From NCBI RefSeq assembly GCF_014195535.1, contig NZ_JACIBY010000009.1:24633-88632 (forward strand): 64,000 nucleotides of DNA, in the 5' to 3' direction. The position numbers and the translations under genes were made by a program. This document shows positions 18,455-28,116 of the stretch, in pieces. The first letter of the stretch is position 1, and every line of letters starts with the position of its first letter. The stretch comes from Runella defluvii (GTDB lineage: Bacteria; Bacteroidota; Bacteroidia; Cytophagales; Spirosomataceae). The notes under the pieces were generated by a model, which saw only the letters and a list, made by a program, of their open reading frames with translations, was not told the origin of the DNA and searched no databases.

Positions 18455-20518
18455 ATGAATCCACTTTTGCGCGTCACCATTGCTTTTGTTATCGGTATAT
18501 TAGTTCCACAACACTGGCCACTGCCAACGCCTATGCTATGGGCTTTGGGGACATCATTAGGCATTCTTTGGTTTATTGGCTTGGCTCGGTCACACAATCG
18601 TTACCTACTCGGCGCTACCACTTTTGGGGTATTTGTCTATTTGGGCGTGCTGGCAACCACCTTAAAAAACGAATCCCTCGCCCCTACCCACCTTGTACAT
18701 TTTCGTCTGGATAGTATCCAAGCTTATCGCGGACAAGTAATCACGTTTCCCGAAACGCGAGGAAAAACGCACCGCGCCGTTTTGGAGATAACCCACGTTA
18801 AATTAAACCATCATTGGCGAGCAGCGACAGGAAAAATTCAGGTATATATTGATAAGTCAACCCCACGCCCTGCTTACGGTGCGGAGTTAGTTGTGCTTGG
18901 CGCACCGCAGCAAGTAGCACCTCCTTTAAATCCAAATCAATTTGATTTTAAGCAATTTTTGGCGCATAAACAGATTCACTTCCAACATTATTTACGCCGC
19001 ACCGATTTTGCGACAACTGGTAACAATTTTGCACAATGGTACACCCGTTGGCCTTATCAGTTAAGTCAATGGAGCGACGACGCCCTGAAAAAACTCGTCC
19101 CTATCGAGCGTGAATATGCCGTAGCGAAAGCCATGATTTTGGGACTGCGCGACGATATGGACTCCGAACTTGTACAAGCCTATTCGGCGGCGGGCGCCGT
19201 TCATGTGCTTTCGGTATCTGGCTTTCATATTGGTGTATTTGTGGCGATTATTGCCTTTTTACTCCAAAAACTCAAAGCCCACCGCCGAGGACGTTGGCTG
19301 TATGTGGCGCTAACTTTTGGGATTCTTTGGTTCTATGCCATCCTTACTGGACTCTCAGCACCTGTTGTTCGTTCGGCATTAATGTTCAGTTTGTTTCTTT
19401 TGGCCGAGCCACTCGGTAAAAAACCAAACGGGGAAAATGCGCTTTACGGTTCTGCCTTGATTTTACTGGCCTACGACCCTTTCCTTCTCCTTTCGGTCAG
19501 TTTTCAACTATCTTATGCTGCGCTTGCGGGAATTATTTTTTGGCAGCCAACGATTTATCAATGGGTGGCAGCCAAGGATTGTTTTTTAGACAAACTTTGG
19601 GCAATCACCGCAGTCGCACTTGCCGCTCAGTTGGCCACCTTTCCCCTGTCAGTTTATTATTTTCATCAATTTCCCACCTATTTTTTGGTGGCGAATCCCC
19701 TCGTTGTAGCGCTCTCTACCGCCATGATTCCCGTTGCGTTGGTTGCGTTGGCGCTCTCCGCTGTACCCTTTGTTGGATCCGTAATCGGTTGGGTTTTAAC
19801 AGGAATTACGTGGTTGCTCAACCAATCCGTGGTTTGGATTGAACAGCTTCCAAGCGCGACCCTCACTGGTATTACTTTTGGTAAATTGGAAGTAGCGATT
19901 GTCTATGCTATCATTGGGATACTTGCTTATTGTTGGTATCAAAAAGAAGTTTTTTTGGTAAAGGTGGCCTTGGCAATGAGTGCCATTCTCTTTGTGCTAC
20001 AAGGCATTCATTTGTACAAAAACAACACCCAAAAGCTCTTTATTGTACACGACATACCCAAACAAACGGTCGTCAGCTTCATTGAAGGCACACGTGCTAT
20101 TCTCGTGGCTGATTCATCGTTTTTTGCTTCCAATCAACAGCCTTTTTCATTTTATCTTAAAAACTTCTATGACCTCCACGGGATACGCGAAATCACCAAC
20201 ATTTCGTTGGACAAAGCCACCAATTCAGGAATGGTCCGCCCCCTTCCTTTTGGAAAACTTATTGTGTGGAAAGGTCAGGAATTAATCATTGCCGAACGGC
20301 CAATTTCTACACTGCCCGCTCATTTTACCTCTTCAATCATCGTACGAAAGGGAGCCATCAAAAGCATTCAGAAAAATGCTTACTTTGACCAAGTTCCCCT
20401 CATTTTCGACAGTTCAGTTTCCTCTTATTACCTCAAATCTCTTGCCCAAAAGTCACCTTCCAGCCTTCATTCTTGGTATTTTACGTATCAAAAAGGCGCT
20501 TATATCCGTAAAATTTAA
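18455..20518 (+). CDS. comEC: ComEC/Rec2-family DNA uptake channel, without the metallo-beta-lactamase domain
   Basis: 687 residues. An N-terminal DUF4131 region with membrane helices is followed by the competence domain, whose family hallmark HVLSVSGFHIGV is present, and about ten membrane helices to residue 510. The C-terminal part (about 520-687) is short, and I see no HxHxDH zinc motif, so the nuclease-like lactamase domain of Bacillus-type ComEC is absent or degenerate. By family it forms the inner-membrane channel for single-stranded DNA during transformation. No other competence genes are nearby. Confidence 0.85.
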   Translation: MNPLLRVTIAFVIGILVPQHWPLPTPMLWALGTSLGILWFIGLARSHNRYLLGATTFGVFVYLGVLATTLKNESLAPTHLVHFRLDSIQAYRGQVITFPETRGKTHRAVLEITHVKLNHHWRAATGKIQVYIDKSTPRPAYGAELVVLGAPQQVAPPLNPNQFDFKQFLAHKQIHFQHYLRRTDFATTGNNFAQWYTRWPYQLSQWSDDALKKLVPIEREYAVAKAMILGLRDDMDSELVQAYSAAGAVHVLSVSGFHIGVFVAIIAFLLQKLKAHRRGRWLYVALTFGILWFYAILTGLSAPVVRSALMFSLFLLAEPLGKKPNGENALYGSALILLAYDPFLLLSVSFQLSYAALAGIIFWQPTIYQWVAAKDCFLDKLWAITAVALAAQLATFPLSVYYFHQFPTYFLVANPLVVALSTAMIPVALVALALSAVPFVGSVIGWVLTGITWLLNQSVVWIEQLPSATLTGITFGKLEVAIVYAIIGILAYCWYQKEVFLVKVALAMSAILFVLQGIHLYKNNTQKLFIVHDIPKQTVVSFIEGTRAILVADSSFFASNQQPFSFYLKNFYDLHGIREITNISLDKATNSGMVRPLPFGKLIVWKGQELIIAERPISTLPAHFTSSIIVRKGAIKSIQKNAYFDQVPLIFDSSVSSYYLKSLAQKSPSSLHSWYFTYQKGAYIRKI

Positions 20519-20548
20519 GGCTTTTGCCAAAATTAGTCCCCTGAAAGT

Positions 20549-20580
20549 TTGGCTTGAAAGAAAATAAGGGCTTATATTTG
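20549..20580 (+). promoter_or_regulatory. Predicted promoter for the 20624 gene
   Basis: TTG (20549-20551), a 21-base spacer and TATATTTG (20573-20580), a perfect TAnnTTTG element, 43 bases before the ATG. Confidence 0.5.
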
Positions 20581-20623
20581 CATAGTTAATCAATAGATAT
20601 TATTCTAAATTATTTTCAACGAC

Positions 20624-20893
20624 ATGAAACCAGCTATTACACCCAATTTTACCCTTACTCAACTTGAAATATTAGGATTTGACCGTGTCGGTTTTGTAGA
20701 AGAGGTGACGAGATTTGTCTCCGCCTATGGTCACATTGTTAGCGTACGATTTGAAGCTGACGGCGTGCGCTCGCAAGGATTTCTCAAAATTAAACTAGAC
20801 CAGCTCGAACGACTTGAAAGTCTCTTGGTTCGGCTCAAGGCGATTACAGGGCTGGTCCGCGTCAAAAAAGTGGAGGCAAGCCCTCATAAGTAA
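20624..20893 (+). CDS. Small ACT-like protein
   Basis: 89 residues, beginning MKPAITPNFTLTQLEILGF. The pattern RVGFVEEVTRFVSAYGHIVSVRFEADGV resembles the first beta-alpha-beta unit of an ACT domain (a small ligand-binding fold). The protein is probably cytoplasmic, with no signal peptide. It has a perfect -7 element upstream and is convergent with the FKBP gene. Its ligand is unknown, and assignment to ACT is by pattern only. Confidence 0.6.
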   Translation: MKPAITPNFTLTQLEILGFDRVGFVEEVTRFVSAYGHIVSVRFEADGVRSQGFLKIKLDQLERLESLLVRLKAITGLVRVKKVEASPHK

Positions 20894-20918
20894 GGCTATT
20901 TGCCTCCACTTTTCAGGT

Positions 20919-21377
20919 TTATTTGGCAGAAACTACTTCGATTTCAAACAAAAGTGGAGAATTTCCAGGAATATCTGCCCCCGCTCCTCTTGAGCCATAT
21001 CCCAACGAAGAAGGAAAAATAAGCGTTGCTTTTTCACCAACTTTCATTTTCGCAATGCCTTCATCAAAACCCTCAATCACCTGACCAGCTCCTAAATAAA
21101 AGCTAAACGTGCCCGCATCAAACGTACGGTCGGTGAGTAGTTTTCCCGTGTATTTGACAGTTACCGATTGCCCTGATTTAATACTTGCCCCCGTAGCATT
21201 GGCCTTGGTTAAAATATAGCGCAGTCCCGTAGCCGTCTTTTCCGTGACTACCAAGTTGTTATTTTTGATGTAATTCTCAATTTGTTGCTCTTCAGTTCCC
21301 GATAAATCTTCTCGGTTACAACTTACTACCAAGGCAAAAACCGCCAAGAATCCAACCAAACGAAATAAAGCTTTCAT
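20919..21377 (-). CDS. FKBP-type peptidyl-prolyl isomerase lipoprotein
   Basis: 152 residues from the ATG at 21377. A lipoprotein signal ends at Cys20 (FALVVSCNRE), which supports this start; the 51 further open codons upstream are not convincing. The FKBP domain occupies about 55-150, with VTVKYTGKLL, FSFYLGAGQVIEGFDEGI, GEKATLIFPSSLGYG and SPLLFEIEVV. It catalyses proline isomerisation during folding of exported proteins. On the minus strand, TAATTTTG at 21401-21408 is a likely -7 promoter element just upstream. Confidence 0.92.
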   Translation of the reverse strand: MKALFRLVGFLAVFALVVSCNREDLSGTEEQQIENYIKNNNLVVTEKTATGLRYILTKANATGASIKSGQSVTVKYTGKLLTDRTFDAGTFSFYLGAGQVIEGFDEGIAKMKVGEKATLIFPSSLGYGSRGAGADIPGNSPLLFEIEVVSAK

Positions 21378-21481
21378 AGATACATGTAAAAAGTGAGCGA
21401 CAAAATTACGCAAGATATTGGCGCAATTTGCATATTTGACCAAAACGCTAAAAAAGCCTCCCAACAAATACGGACAACTCC

Positions 21482-21511
21482 TTGACAATCTGAAACTTTC
21501 TGCTAATTTTG
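21482..21511 (+). promoter_or_regulatory. Predicted promoter for the 21553 gene
   Basis: TTG (21482-21484), a 19-base spacer and TAATTTTG (21504-21511). Both elements and the spacing fit the Bacteroidota consensus exactly; the ATG follows 41 bases later. Confidence 0.6.
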
Positions 21512-21552
21512 TTTTGCTTACTGATTCCACCCACTCTTTGACTTTTCAACTT

Positions 21553-22839
21553 ATGAATGCTGTTCTTACCAAAGCGCATCTTTTCAGAATTGTGTTGTTT
21601 TTTATTGTCAGTTGCACAACGTCCTTGGCGAATTCTATCCTAATTACCATGGACGATAAGCAAACCAATCACCTCAAAGCCTACGGGGTGGCATATTGGG
21701 AACTGAAAGCCGACCGCGAAGTGGATTGGTTGCTCAACTACCGTGGCGGAAGTTTTATGATGAACTATTCAAGCGCCCTTGAGCGTGAGTGTCGGCTGCG
21801 TGGGGTGTCGTATGAGGTCATTTCAGATGCCAATGTAAAAGCTATTTTAGCCCAAATTGCTCACCCTGATGTCAACATGGATGCTGTTAAACTTCACAAG
21901 GCTGCCCGAATTGTGGTGTATAGCCCCATCAAAGTCAGCACTTCATCCTTTGAAGATACGGATGCCGTTTTACTGGTGTTGAAGTACGCAGAAATTCCGT
22001 TTGAAATCGTCTATGACGAAGAAATCTTAAAAGGCGACTTGGCCAAATACGACTGGCTGCACCTTCACCATGAAGATTTTACGGGGCAATTTGGCCGAAA
22101 CCGCCGCCGTATGACCGTTGCCGATGTGCAAGCCCAAGAAAATATTGCCAAAAAATACGGTTACAAAAAAGTGTCACAGCTCAAGCTCGACGTCGCCCGA
22201 AGCATCAAAGGTTTTTGCGCGGGCGGTGGGTATTTGTTTGCCATGTGTTCAGGAGCAGAGTCATTGGATGTCGCCCTCGCAGCCGAAGGGATTGATATTG
22301 TTCCTTCTATTTTTGACGGAGACGGCGTAGATCCTAAAGCCCAATCCAAGCTTGATTTTGGCAAAACGATAGCCTTTGAAAATTTTGTCCTCGAACTCAA
22401 CAATGACGACGATTACCGAGGTGGTGGAATGTCGTTTTCGAGCATCAACTCTTCTTCAGGACAAGGCTGGGGCGACGAAACCACTAACTATTTTTCGTTG
22501 TTTGACTTTTCGGCCAAATGGGATGTTATTCCTTCTATGTTGGTTCAAAATCACGAAAACCTTATCCGTGAGTTTTTTGGGCAAACCACTGCTTTCAACA
22601 AAAAAACAGTCAAATCTAGTGCTTTGGTCATGGGTCAAAGCAAATCGTCGGATCGTTATATTTATGGTGAGTTAGGACGCGGGCAGTGGACTTTTTACGG
22701 TGGCCATGACCCCGAAGGACAACGCGGTTTTCATCGAATGCCGACCGACCTCAACCTCCACCCGCATTCGCCTGGATATCGGCTCATTCTTAATAATGTT
22801 TTGTTTCCGTCGGCAAAAAAGAAAAAACGCAAAACCTAA
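21553..22839 (+). CDS. Exported protein with glutamine-amidotransferase-like fold (often labelled asparagine synthetase B)
   Basis: 428 residues from the ATG at 21553, which begins a signal peptide (FRIVLFFIVSCTTSLANS); the frame is open earlier, but the promoter at 21482-21511 lies inside that extension. The mature start, ILITMDDKQTNHLKAYGVAYW, and the segment WLLNYRGGSFM are typical of a Bacteroidota family annotated as asparagine synthetase B family, although the true synthetase domains are not seen. A central GATase-like stretch, GFCAGGGYLFAMCSGAES, has a nucleophile-elbow-like Cys. The protein is probably periplasmic. I would not call it an asparagine synthetase; its function is unknown. 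Confidence 0.7.
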   Translation: MNAVLTKAHLFRIVLFFIVSCTTSLANSILITMDDKQTNHLKAYGVAYWELKADREVDWLLNYRGGSFMMNYSSALERECRLRGVSYEVISDANVKAILAQIAHPDVNMDAVKLHKAARIVVYSPIKVSTSSFEDTDAVLLVLKYAEIPFEIVYDEEILKGDLAKYDWLHLHHEDFTGQFGRNRRRMTVADVQAQENIAKKYGYKKVSQLKLDVARSIKGFCAGGGYLFAMCSGAESLDVALAAEGIDIVPSIFDGDGVDPKAQSKLDFGKTIAFENFVLELNNDDDYRGGGMSFSSINSSSGQGWGDETTNYFSLFDFSAKWDVIPSMLVQNHENLIREFFGQTTAFNKKTVKSSALVMGQSKSSDRYIYGELGRGQWTFYGGHDPEGQRGFHRMPTDLNLHPHSPGYRLILNNVLFPSAKKKKRKT

Positions 22840-22955
22840 CATTCACACGGTTCATAAACCCAAAACGACATTTCAAAACCTTTGCTTAACCATTGGTAGA
22901 GTTAGGCAAACCTTCGCATCAAAGGCGTGTAGTTTTGTTCAAAAAACGTACGCCA

Positions 22956-24101
22956 ATGAAAAAATCCCCCCTCATTACCTCGGTTGTATTTGCAGCAGGA
23001 CTACTTACCAGCCAAGCCCTTTTTGCGCAAAAGTTTTTGCAGAAAATCAAAGAAAAAGCGCAAGCCGCTACCGAAGGACTAAATGGCAGCTCGTCGTCCC
23101 GTCCAACCAAGGCATTATACGAAAAACAACAAGCTGATGCCGCTAAAACTATACTAGAAGAAAAAACCATTGCCAAAGATTCTTACGGACTTGGCGGTAT
23201 TTATTATACACGGGAATTGTTTGTGTGTGGCAGTGAAACCAACAACCTCGACAAAGCTATCGGAAAGTTTTTGGTAAGTTTTGAAAAACAAACCAACGCC
23301 GTAAAGTTAAAACTCACGCCAAGTTACGAGGCGGAGGGCGTTTCAAGTCTAGTATTAGGGAGAGATGACTTCCCTGCCGACTTAAATTTGAAAGTCAGTG
23401 CGGCCATTAAACAACCTCGTTTTGACGCAACACTCAGTAAAGGAGCCTATTATGGATTTTATGCCAAACACACGCAGGTAGAAGACGGTAAAGTTGTCAA
23501 AGACACCAAAGAGACACTCCGCGATTGCTCGGTCATGCACATTGTACTTATTGAGCCTGGCATTTTGCTGATGACCAATGGCAGTGGACTCTATTACATT
23601 CCCAAAGGTGGACGAACTCCCGACGACGTTGCCCGAGAGAAACTTGACCCCGTGGCAGTCTTATATACCAAAGACAAAGAAAGTAAAGCCAAAAGCCTGA
23701 CCGATGAGCAATTGTATGACCTACTCGTTACCCATCAAAAGGCGTTTCAAAAACGATACGATTTACAGATTGATGGTCAAAAAGAAGCTTTAAGAGAGCT
23801 GGAGGGTGCAAGCACGCCGCGCACCAGTAACAACGGCGGAAGCAATACCAGCACGAGCACAAATAAAGAAAAACCAGCAAAAACTACCGAAAAAACGTTT
23901 AAAATTGAATTACAAAACTTAACTTCGGAAGATGTTTATTTCACCGTTAAAGGAATGAGTAATTCGCTACAACGAATTGGAAGCAAATTCATTAGTAGTG
24001 TATATGTAAAACCTGGGGTGACGATTGTTACCAAAAGTGGCAAGCTTATTGCAACCATCACCGAAGATACCAAACCAAGTACCCGATTTAAAATTGAGTA
24101 A
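22956..24101 (+). CDS. Secreted protein of unknown function
   Basis: 381 residues from the ATG at 22956, where a signal peptide begins (MKKSPLITSVVFAAGLLTSQALFAQ); an upstream TTG is less likely. The mature part starts with a Lys/Ala-rich stretch (FLQKIKEKAQAA), has a mixed alpha-beta body and a low-complexity Ser/Thr/Asn linker at about residues 285-310 (SNNGGSNTSTSTNKEK), then a C-terminal beta domain of about 70 residues. No family was recognised. It may be transcribed with the DUF1801 gene 21 bases downstream. Confidence 0.65.
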   Translation: MKKSPLITSVVFAAGLLTSQALFAQKFLQKIKEKAQAATEGLNGSSSSRPTKALYEKQQADAAKTILEEKTIAKDSYGLGGIYYTRELFVCGSETNNLDKAIGKFLVSFEKQTNAVKLKLTPSYEAEGVSSLVLGRDDFPADLNLKVSAAIKQPRFDATLSKGAYYGFYAKHTQVEDGKVVKDTKETLRDCSVMHIVLIEPGILLMTNGSGLYYIPKGGRTPDDVAREKLDPVAVLYTKDKESKAKSLTDEQLYDLLVTHQKAFQKRYDLQIDGQKEALRELEGASTPRTSNNGGSNTSTSTNKEKPAKTTEKTFKIELQNLTSEDVYFTVKGMSNSLQRIGSKFISSVYVKPGVTIVTKSGKLIATITEDTKPSTRFKIE

Positions 24102-24122
24102 TGCTTTTTACCATTCAGCATC

Positions 24123-24539
24123 ATGTCAAAAAATAAAACTACCGAAACCAACGCCAGTGTCAGCGACTTTTTAAACGCCGTCAAAGACGAGACCAAACGC
24201 GCTGATAGCTTCAAGTTGGTCGAACTGTTCGAGTCAATTACGGGCTCACCCGCCAAACTTTGGGGGCCAAGCATTGTTGGTTTTGGTAGTTACCATTACA
24301 AATACGAAAGTGGGCGAGAAGGGGAAGCACCTTTGGTGGCTTTTTCTCCACGAGCGGCGGCGCTTACCGTTTATTTATCTACGTCATTTGACCAACGAGA
24401 AGAGCTTTTATCTCAGCTTGGTAAGTATAAAACCGAAAAAGGCTGCATTTATATCAAAAGGCTCAGCGAAGTCAATCTGGATGTGTTGGAAGAATTAATT
24501 ATCAAACAAATCGAACACACCCAGCAACTTTACAATTAA
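24123..24539 (+). CDS. DUF1801 (YdhG-like) protein
   Basis: 138 residues, cytoplasmic. The pattern ASVSDFLNAV...RADSFKLVELFESITG...PAKLWGPSIVGFGSYHYKYESG is that of the DUF1801 family, which often contains small YdhG/YjbR-like folds of unknown role. It follows the secreted protein gene after 21 bases. Full-length and intact. Confidence 0.8.
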   Translation: MSKNKTTETNASVSDFLNAVKDETKRADSFKLVELFESITGSPAKLWGPSIVGFGSYHYKYESGREGEAPLVAFSPRAAALTVYLSTSFDQREELLSQLGKYKTEKGCIYIKRLSEVNLDVLEELIIKQIEHTQQLYN

Positions 24540-24638
24540 GTGCTTAGGCACCGTTAGCCGTTATCAGGTCAAAATCAACGAATTAAATCAAAAACGCCCT
24601 AAATACTTTGCTTTGTGAGAAGCAAAAACAATTCATTC

Positions 24639-25007
24639 ATGCAAATTCTTGCCACAATCGCCATCGTCCTCGTTGCAGTAGAGCACCTTTACATCTTGTA
24701 TCTTGAAATGTTTGCGTGGGAAACCCTCGGCAAAAAGACGTTCAAAGGTTCATTGCCAGACGAACTGTTTAAACCTACCAAAACACTGGCGGCCAATCAG
24801 GGGCTTTACAATGGCTTTTTAGCCGCAGGACTTTTATGGAGTTTGACCGTTTCAGAACCCGAATGGAGTAGCAAAATCGCTATTTTCTTCCTCTCGTGCG
24901 TCATTGTAGCAGGAGCCTATGGTGCCTTCAGTGCCAGCAAAAAAATATGGTTTGTGCAAGGTTTACCCGCACTTATCGCCCTTGGGCTGGTACTTTGGTC
25001 ACGCTAA
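24639..25007 (+). CDS. DUF1304 membrane protein
   Basis: 122 residues from the ATG at 24639, four predicted membrane helices, with the DUF1304 signature EHLYILYLEMFAW near the start and NQGLYNGFLAAGL in the middle. The family consists of small inner-membrane proteins of unknown function. Convergent with the dehydrogenase gene. Confidence 0.85.
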   Translation: MQILATIAIVLVAVEHLYILYLEMFAWETLGKKTFKGSLPDELFKPTKTLAANQGLYNGFLAAGLLWSLTVSEPEWSSKIAIFFLSCVIVAGAYGAFSASKKIWFVQGLPALIALGLVLWSR

Positions 25008-25051
25008 ACAGGCAAGTTAATTGTTAGCCTCATTTAATTCGGCTTTGTTAA

Positions 25052-25984
25052 TCAAGCCTTAACCAGACTCCGAATTTGCTTCATCAAAGCTTCATTGATT
25101 TTTACGTAACTTTCTTGTGTCCAACCTGCCACGTGCGGCGTAAGAATGACACGATTGGAAGCCCGTAAATAATCAAAAACTGCTTGTTGTGCTGGCGTAA
25201 GTGTTTTTAATTTTTCATTTTCTAGCACGTCCAAACAAACTCCGCGAATTTTTCCGCTCTCCAAACCTCTTACAACGGCCTCAGTATCCACGATTTCGCC
25301 CCGTGCCACATTCATCAAAAAGAATGGACGAGCTACTTCTGCCACAAACGCGTCGTTTACCCAATGCCTGGTTTCTTCCGTCAGCGGTACGTGAAAGCTA
25401 ATTACGTCGGCTTGGTTCTTAATCTCATTGAGGGTTGCTTCTTCCGCATGAGCATTTCCGTAGTTGGTCAAATACTTATCGTAGGCCAACACACGGCAGC
25501 CAAAGCCGCTTAATCGCTGGGCAGTAGCACTGCCGTTAAACCCAAAACCAATCAAACCTACGGTCTTGCCCATCAGTTCAATCCCACGGTTTCCTTCTCG
25601 GTCCCATGTTCCCTGTCGCACCTCGCGGTCAGCTTTGGCAATGTTGGCAAACAACCCCAATAACATGCCCAATGCGTGTTCGGCCACGGCATCGCGATTG
25701 CCTTCGTTGGCCGCAAACACCTGAATATTCCGCCGTGCGGCGGCCTCCAAATCAATCAGGTCAAGCCCCGCCCCTGCCCTTGCGATAAAACGCAATTTTG
25801 GTGCTTTTTCTAAAATTTCTTCGTCGATGTATGTTTTACTTCTAATGACTAACCCTTCGTATTTGGCAAGGTTTTCGAGAATGTCGGCACGTTTGAAAGT
25901 AGGTTCATAACAATAGGATACGCCAAGCGTAGTGAGCATATCGAAGAGGGAAGGATGAATGTCGTCGGCAATTAAAATCGTCAT
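25052..25984 (-). CDS. D-isomer-specific 2-hydroxyacid dehydrogenase
   Basis: 310 residues. NAD-binding GLIGFGFNGSA lies at about 143-153; the catalytic residues are Arg228 (NVARGE), Glu255 (DVLENEK) and His284 (LTPHVAGW). The family reduces 2-keto acids or oxidises D-2-hydroxyacids with NAD; a phosphoglycerate-dehydrogenase-like enzyme is possible, but there is no ACT/regulatory domain, so the serine-pathway role is not certain. Divergent from pdxA with 93 bases between. Confidence 0.9.
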   Translation of the reverse strand: MTILIADDIHPSLFDMLTTLGVSYCYEPTFKRADILENLAKYEGLVIRSKTYIDEEILEKAPKLRFIARAGAGLDLIDLEAAARRNIQVFAANEGNRDAVAEHALGMLLGLFANIAKADREVRQGTWDREGNRGIELMGKTVGLIGFGFNGSATAQRLSGFGCRVLAYDKYLTNYGNAHAEEATLNEIKNQADVISFHVPLTEETRHWVNDAFVAEVARPFFLMNVARGEIVDTEAVVRGLESGKIRGVCLDVLENEKLKTLTPAQQAVFDYLRASNRVILTPHVAGWTQESYVKINEALMKQIRSLVKA

Positions 25985-26077
25985 ATCAAAATGTCAGCGT
26001 GAGTCTGGTTACAAAAATAGTGCGCTTTATTCGTAAATTGCGGCACATTGCACAAATCTCATTTATTATTTTGAATC

Positions 26078-27163
26078 ATGAGTGAATTACTTTCTGATAA
26101 ACCAGTCATTGGAATTACGTTAGGAGACTACAATGGTATTGGCCCCGAAGTCATTCTTAAAGTATTACATGGCAACCAACTTAATCGTATTTGTACGCCT
26201 GTCGTATATGGTTCGATGCGCATCTTGAATCGTTATCGTAACCAACTCGAAATGAAGGATTGGAACCTATTTGGGGCGCAAAAAATCGACGTGATTAACC
26301 CCAAAATGACCAACGTAATTACGTGTTGGCAAGACCCACAAGAGGATATTCAGCCTGGAAAAGTAACTCCCGAAGCGGGCAAAGGGGCCTATGAATCGCT
26401 AAAACGCGCCGTTGAAGACCTGAAAGAAGGCCACCTTGACGCGATTGTTACGGCACCTATCAACAAAAATAACATCCAAAACGACGAATTTAACTTCCCT
26501 GGGCATACCGAGTACCTTGCCGAAGCGTTTGGCGTAAAAGAGCCGTTGATGTTTATGGTGAGTGATATTTTGCGGGTGGGCGTTGTTACTGGCCACATTC
26601 CCCTGGGCAAAATCGCCGAGAATATTACCAAAGAAAAAATCATGGTGCGATTGCAGGCCATGTTAAAGTCGCTGCGGGTCGATTTTGGCATCCGCAAACC
26701 ACGCATTGCAGTGCTTGGGCTCAATCCCCACGCTGGCGAGGGCGGCTTGCTTGGAAGCGAAGAAAACGAAATTATCGAGCCGCTCATCAAAGAAATGCGC
26801 GCCAAAGGCCAGTTGGTTTACGGCCCCTATCCTGCCGATGGCTTTTTTGCGGCTCAGTCGTATCGCAAGTATGATGCCGTGTTGGCCATGTATCACGACC
26901 AAGGTTTGACGCCTTTCAAAACGATTGCGTTCAATGATGGGGTCAATTTTACGGCAGGTTTGCCCATCGTTCGTACCTCGCCCGACCACGGTACGGCTTA
27001 CGATATTGCGGGTAAAAACATAGCCGACGAAACATCCATGCGGCAGGCGATTTTTACGGCGATTGATGTCGTCCGTCAACGCAAAGAACAGGCCGAACTA
27101 GAAAAAAACGCGTTGAAGAAAAACCCCGTTGTGGAGAAGATGACTTCGCAGGAGGAGAAATAG
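26078..27163 (+). CDS. pdxA: 4-hydroxythreonine-4-phosphate dehydrogenase
   Basis: 361 residues, close to the family size of about 330-350 plus a short charged C-terminal tail. It oxidises 4-phosphohydroxy-L-threonine with NAD(P) in the DXP-dependent pathway to pyridoxal phosphate. Markers in order: GITLGDYNGIGPEV, APINKNNIQN, FPGHTEYLAEAFG, GLNPHAGEGG, MYHDQGLTPFK and RTSPDHGTAYDIAG, including the metal-binding His residues. yicC follows after 49 bases. Confidence 0.95.
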   Translation: MSELLSDKPVIGITLGDYNGIGPEVILKVLHGNQLNRICTPVVYGSMRILNRYRNQLEMKDWNLFGAQKIDVINPKMTNVITCWQDPQEDIQPGKVTPEAGKGAYESLKRAVEDLKEGHLDAIVTAPINKNNIQNDEFNFPGHTEYLAEAFGVKEPLMFMVSDILRVGVVTGHIPLGKIAENITKEKIMVRLQAMLKSLRVDFGIRKPRIAVLGLNPHAGEGGLLGSEENEIIEPLIKEMRAKGQLVYGPYPADGFFAAQSYRKYDAVLAMYHDQGLTPFKTIAFNDGVNFTAGLPIVRTSPDHGTAYDIAGKNIADETSMRQAIFTAIDVVRQRKEQAELEKNALKKNPVVEKMTSQEEK

Positions 27164-27212
27164 TGCGCTGTTTTTAAATTAGCACATTGCCAAATTTTTA
27201 AATAATTGTAAG

Positions 27213-28100
27213 ATGCTCAAATCAATGACGGGCTTTGGGAAAGCCACCATCGAATCTGATACGCTTTCGGTCACTGCCGAAGTCAAATCATTGAATTCTA
27301 AGTTTTTGGATATATTTTGCCGTATTCCAAGAAATTATTCGGAGCGTGAAATTGAAATCCGCAACCTCATTACGCAGTCGTTGGAACGCGGTAAGGTGGA
27401 GTTCACCATGACAGTTACTCCCATTGGCGACAACAGCGCGGGAACAGTTGTCAACCGAGCATTGGTAAAAGCTTATTTTAAAGATTTGCACCAAACGGCC
27501 GAAGAACTTGGCTTTGCCCCCACGCCTACGGAGGTATTGCGGATGGCGCTTCAAATGCCCAATGTCTATTTGGCGGACGCCCCTACCGAAGACCAGCAAG
27601 CCGCTGAAAGTATTCAAATTCAACAAGCAGCGCTCGAAGCACTTAAAAAATGCAACGAATTTCGCCAACAGGAAGGACGTGCCTTGGCAAAAGTGTTTCG
27701 GACTTCCATTCAAAAAATCGCTGACTCGCTTTTAGAAGTAGAAGAGCTTGACAAAACGCGCATTCCTTCGGTTCGGGAAAGGTTACGTAAAAATGTCCGT
27801 GATTTGATTCAAGACGAAGCATTTGACGAAAACCGTTTTGAGCAGGAATTGGTCTATTTTATCGAAAAATTCGACATTTCGGAAGAGAAAGTACGCCTCA
27901 AAAACCACCTTTCCTACTTCATCGAAACCATGGAAAGCCGCGAAAGCAACGGCAAGAAATTAAACTTCATTGCCCAAGAAATTGGTCGTGAAATCAATAC
28001 GATTGGTTCCAAAGCCAACGATTCTTCCATTCAGCACGTGGTGGTTCAGATGAAAGATGAATTAGAAAAAATCAAGGAGCAAACGGCAAATATTATCTAG
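27213..28100 (+). CDS. yicC: YicC family endoribonuclease
   Basis: 295 residues, the standard length. It starts with the invariant MLKSMTGFGKA and ends with the conserved block ELVYFIEKFDISEEKVRLKNHL, then FIAQEIGREINTIGSKAND. The family is a soluble endoribonuclease or stress protein involved in RNA turnover. It is probably co-transcribed with pdxA and is followed by two hairpins. Confidence 0.93.
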   Translation: MLKSMTGFGKATIESDTLSVTAEVKSLNSKFLDIFCRIPRNYSEREIEIRNLITQSLERGKVEFTMTVTPIGDNSAGTVVNRALVKAYFKDLHQTAEELGFAPTPTEVLRMALQMPNVYLADAPTEDQQAAESIQIQQAALEALKKCNEFRQQEGRALAKVFRTSIQKIADSLLEVEELDKTRIPSVRERLRKNVRDLIQDEAFDENRFEQELVYFIEKFDISEEKVRLKNHLSYFIETMESRESNGKKLNFIAQEIGREINTIGSKANDSSIQHVVVQMKDELEKIKEQTANII

Positions 28101-28116
28101 TTGCCAACCACTTGCT

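Noticed and set aside
21553-22839. Asparagine synthetase
   Set aside because: Neither the N-terminal Cys-2 amidotransferase nor the ATP-pyrophosphatase SGGxDS motif was found; only a GATase-like stretch is present, and the protein carries a signal peptide.
26048-26073. Promoter just before pdxA (TTG...TATTTTG)
   Set aside because: The -7-like element ends four bases before the ATG and is one base short, so a transcript start there would lie at or after the start codon.
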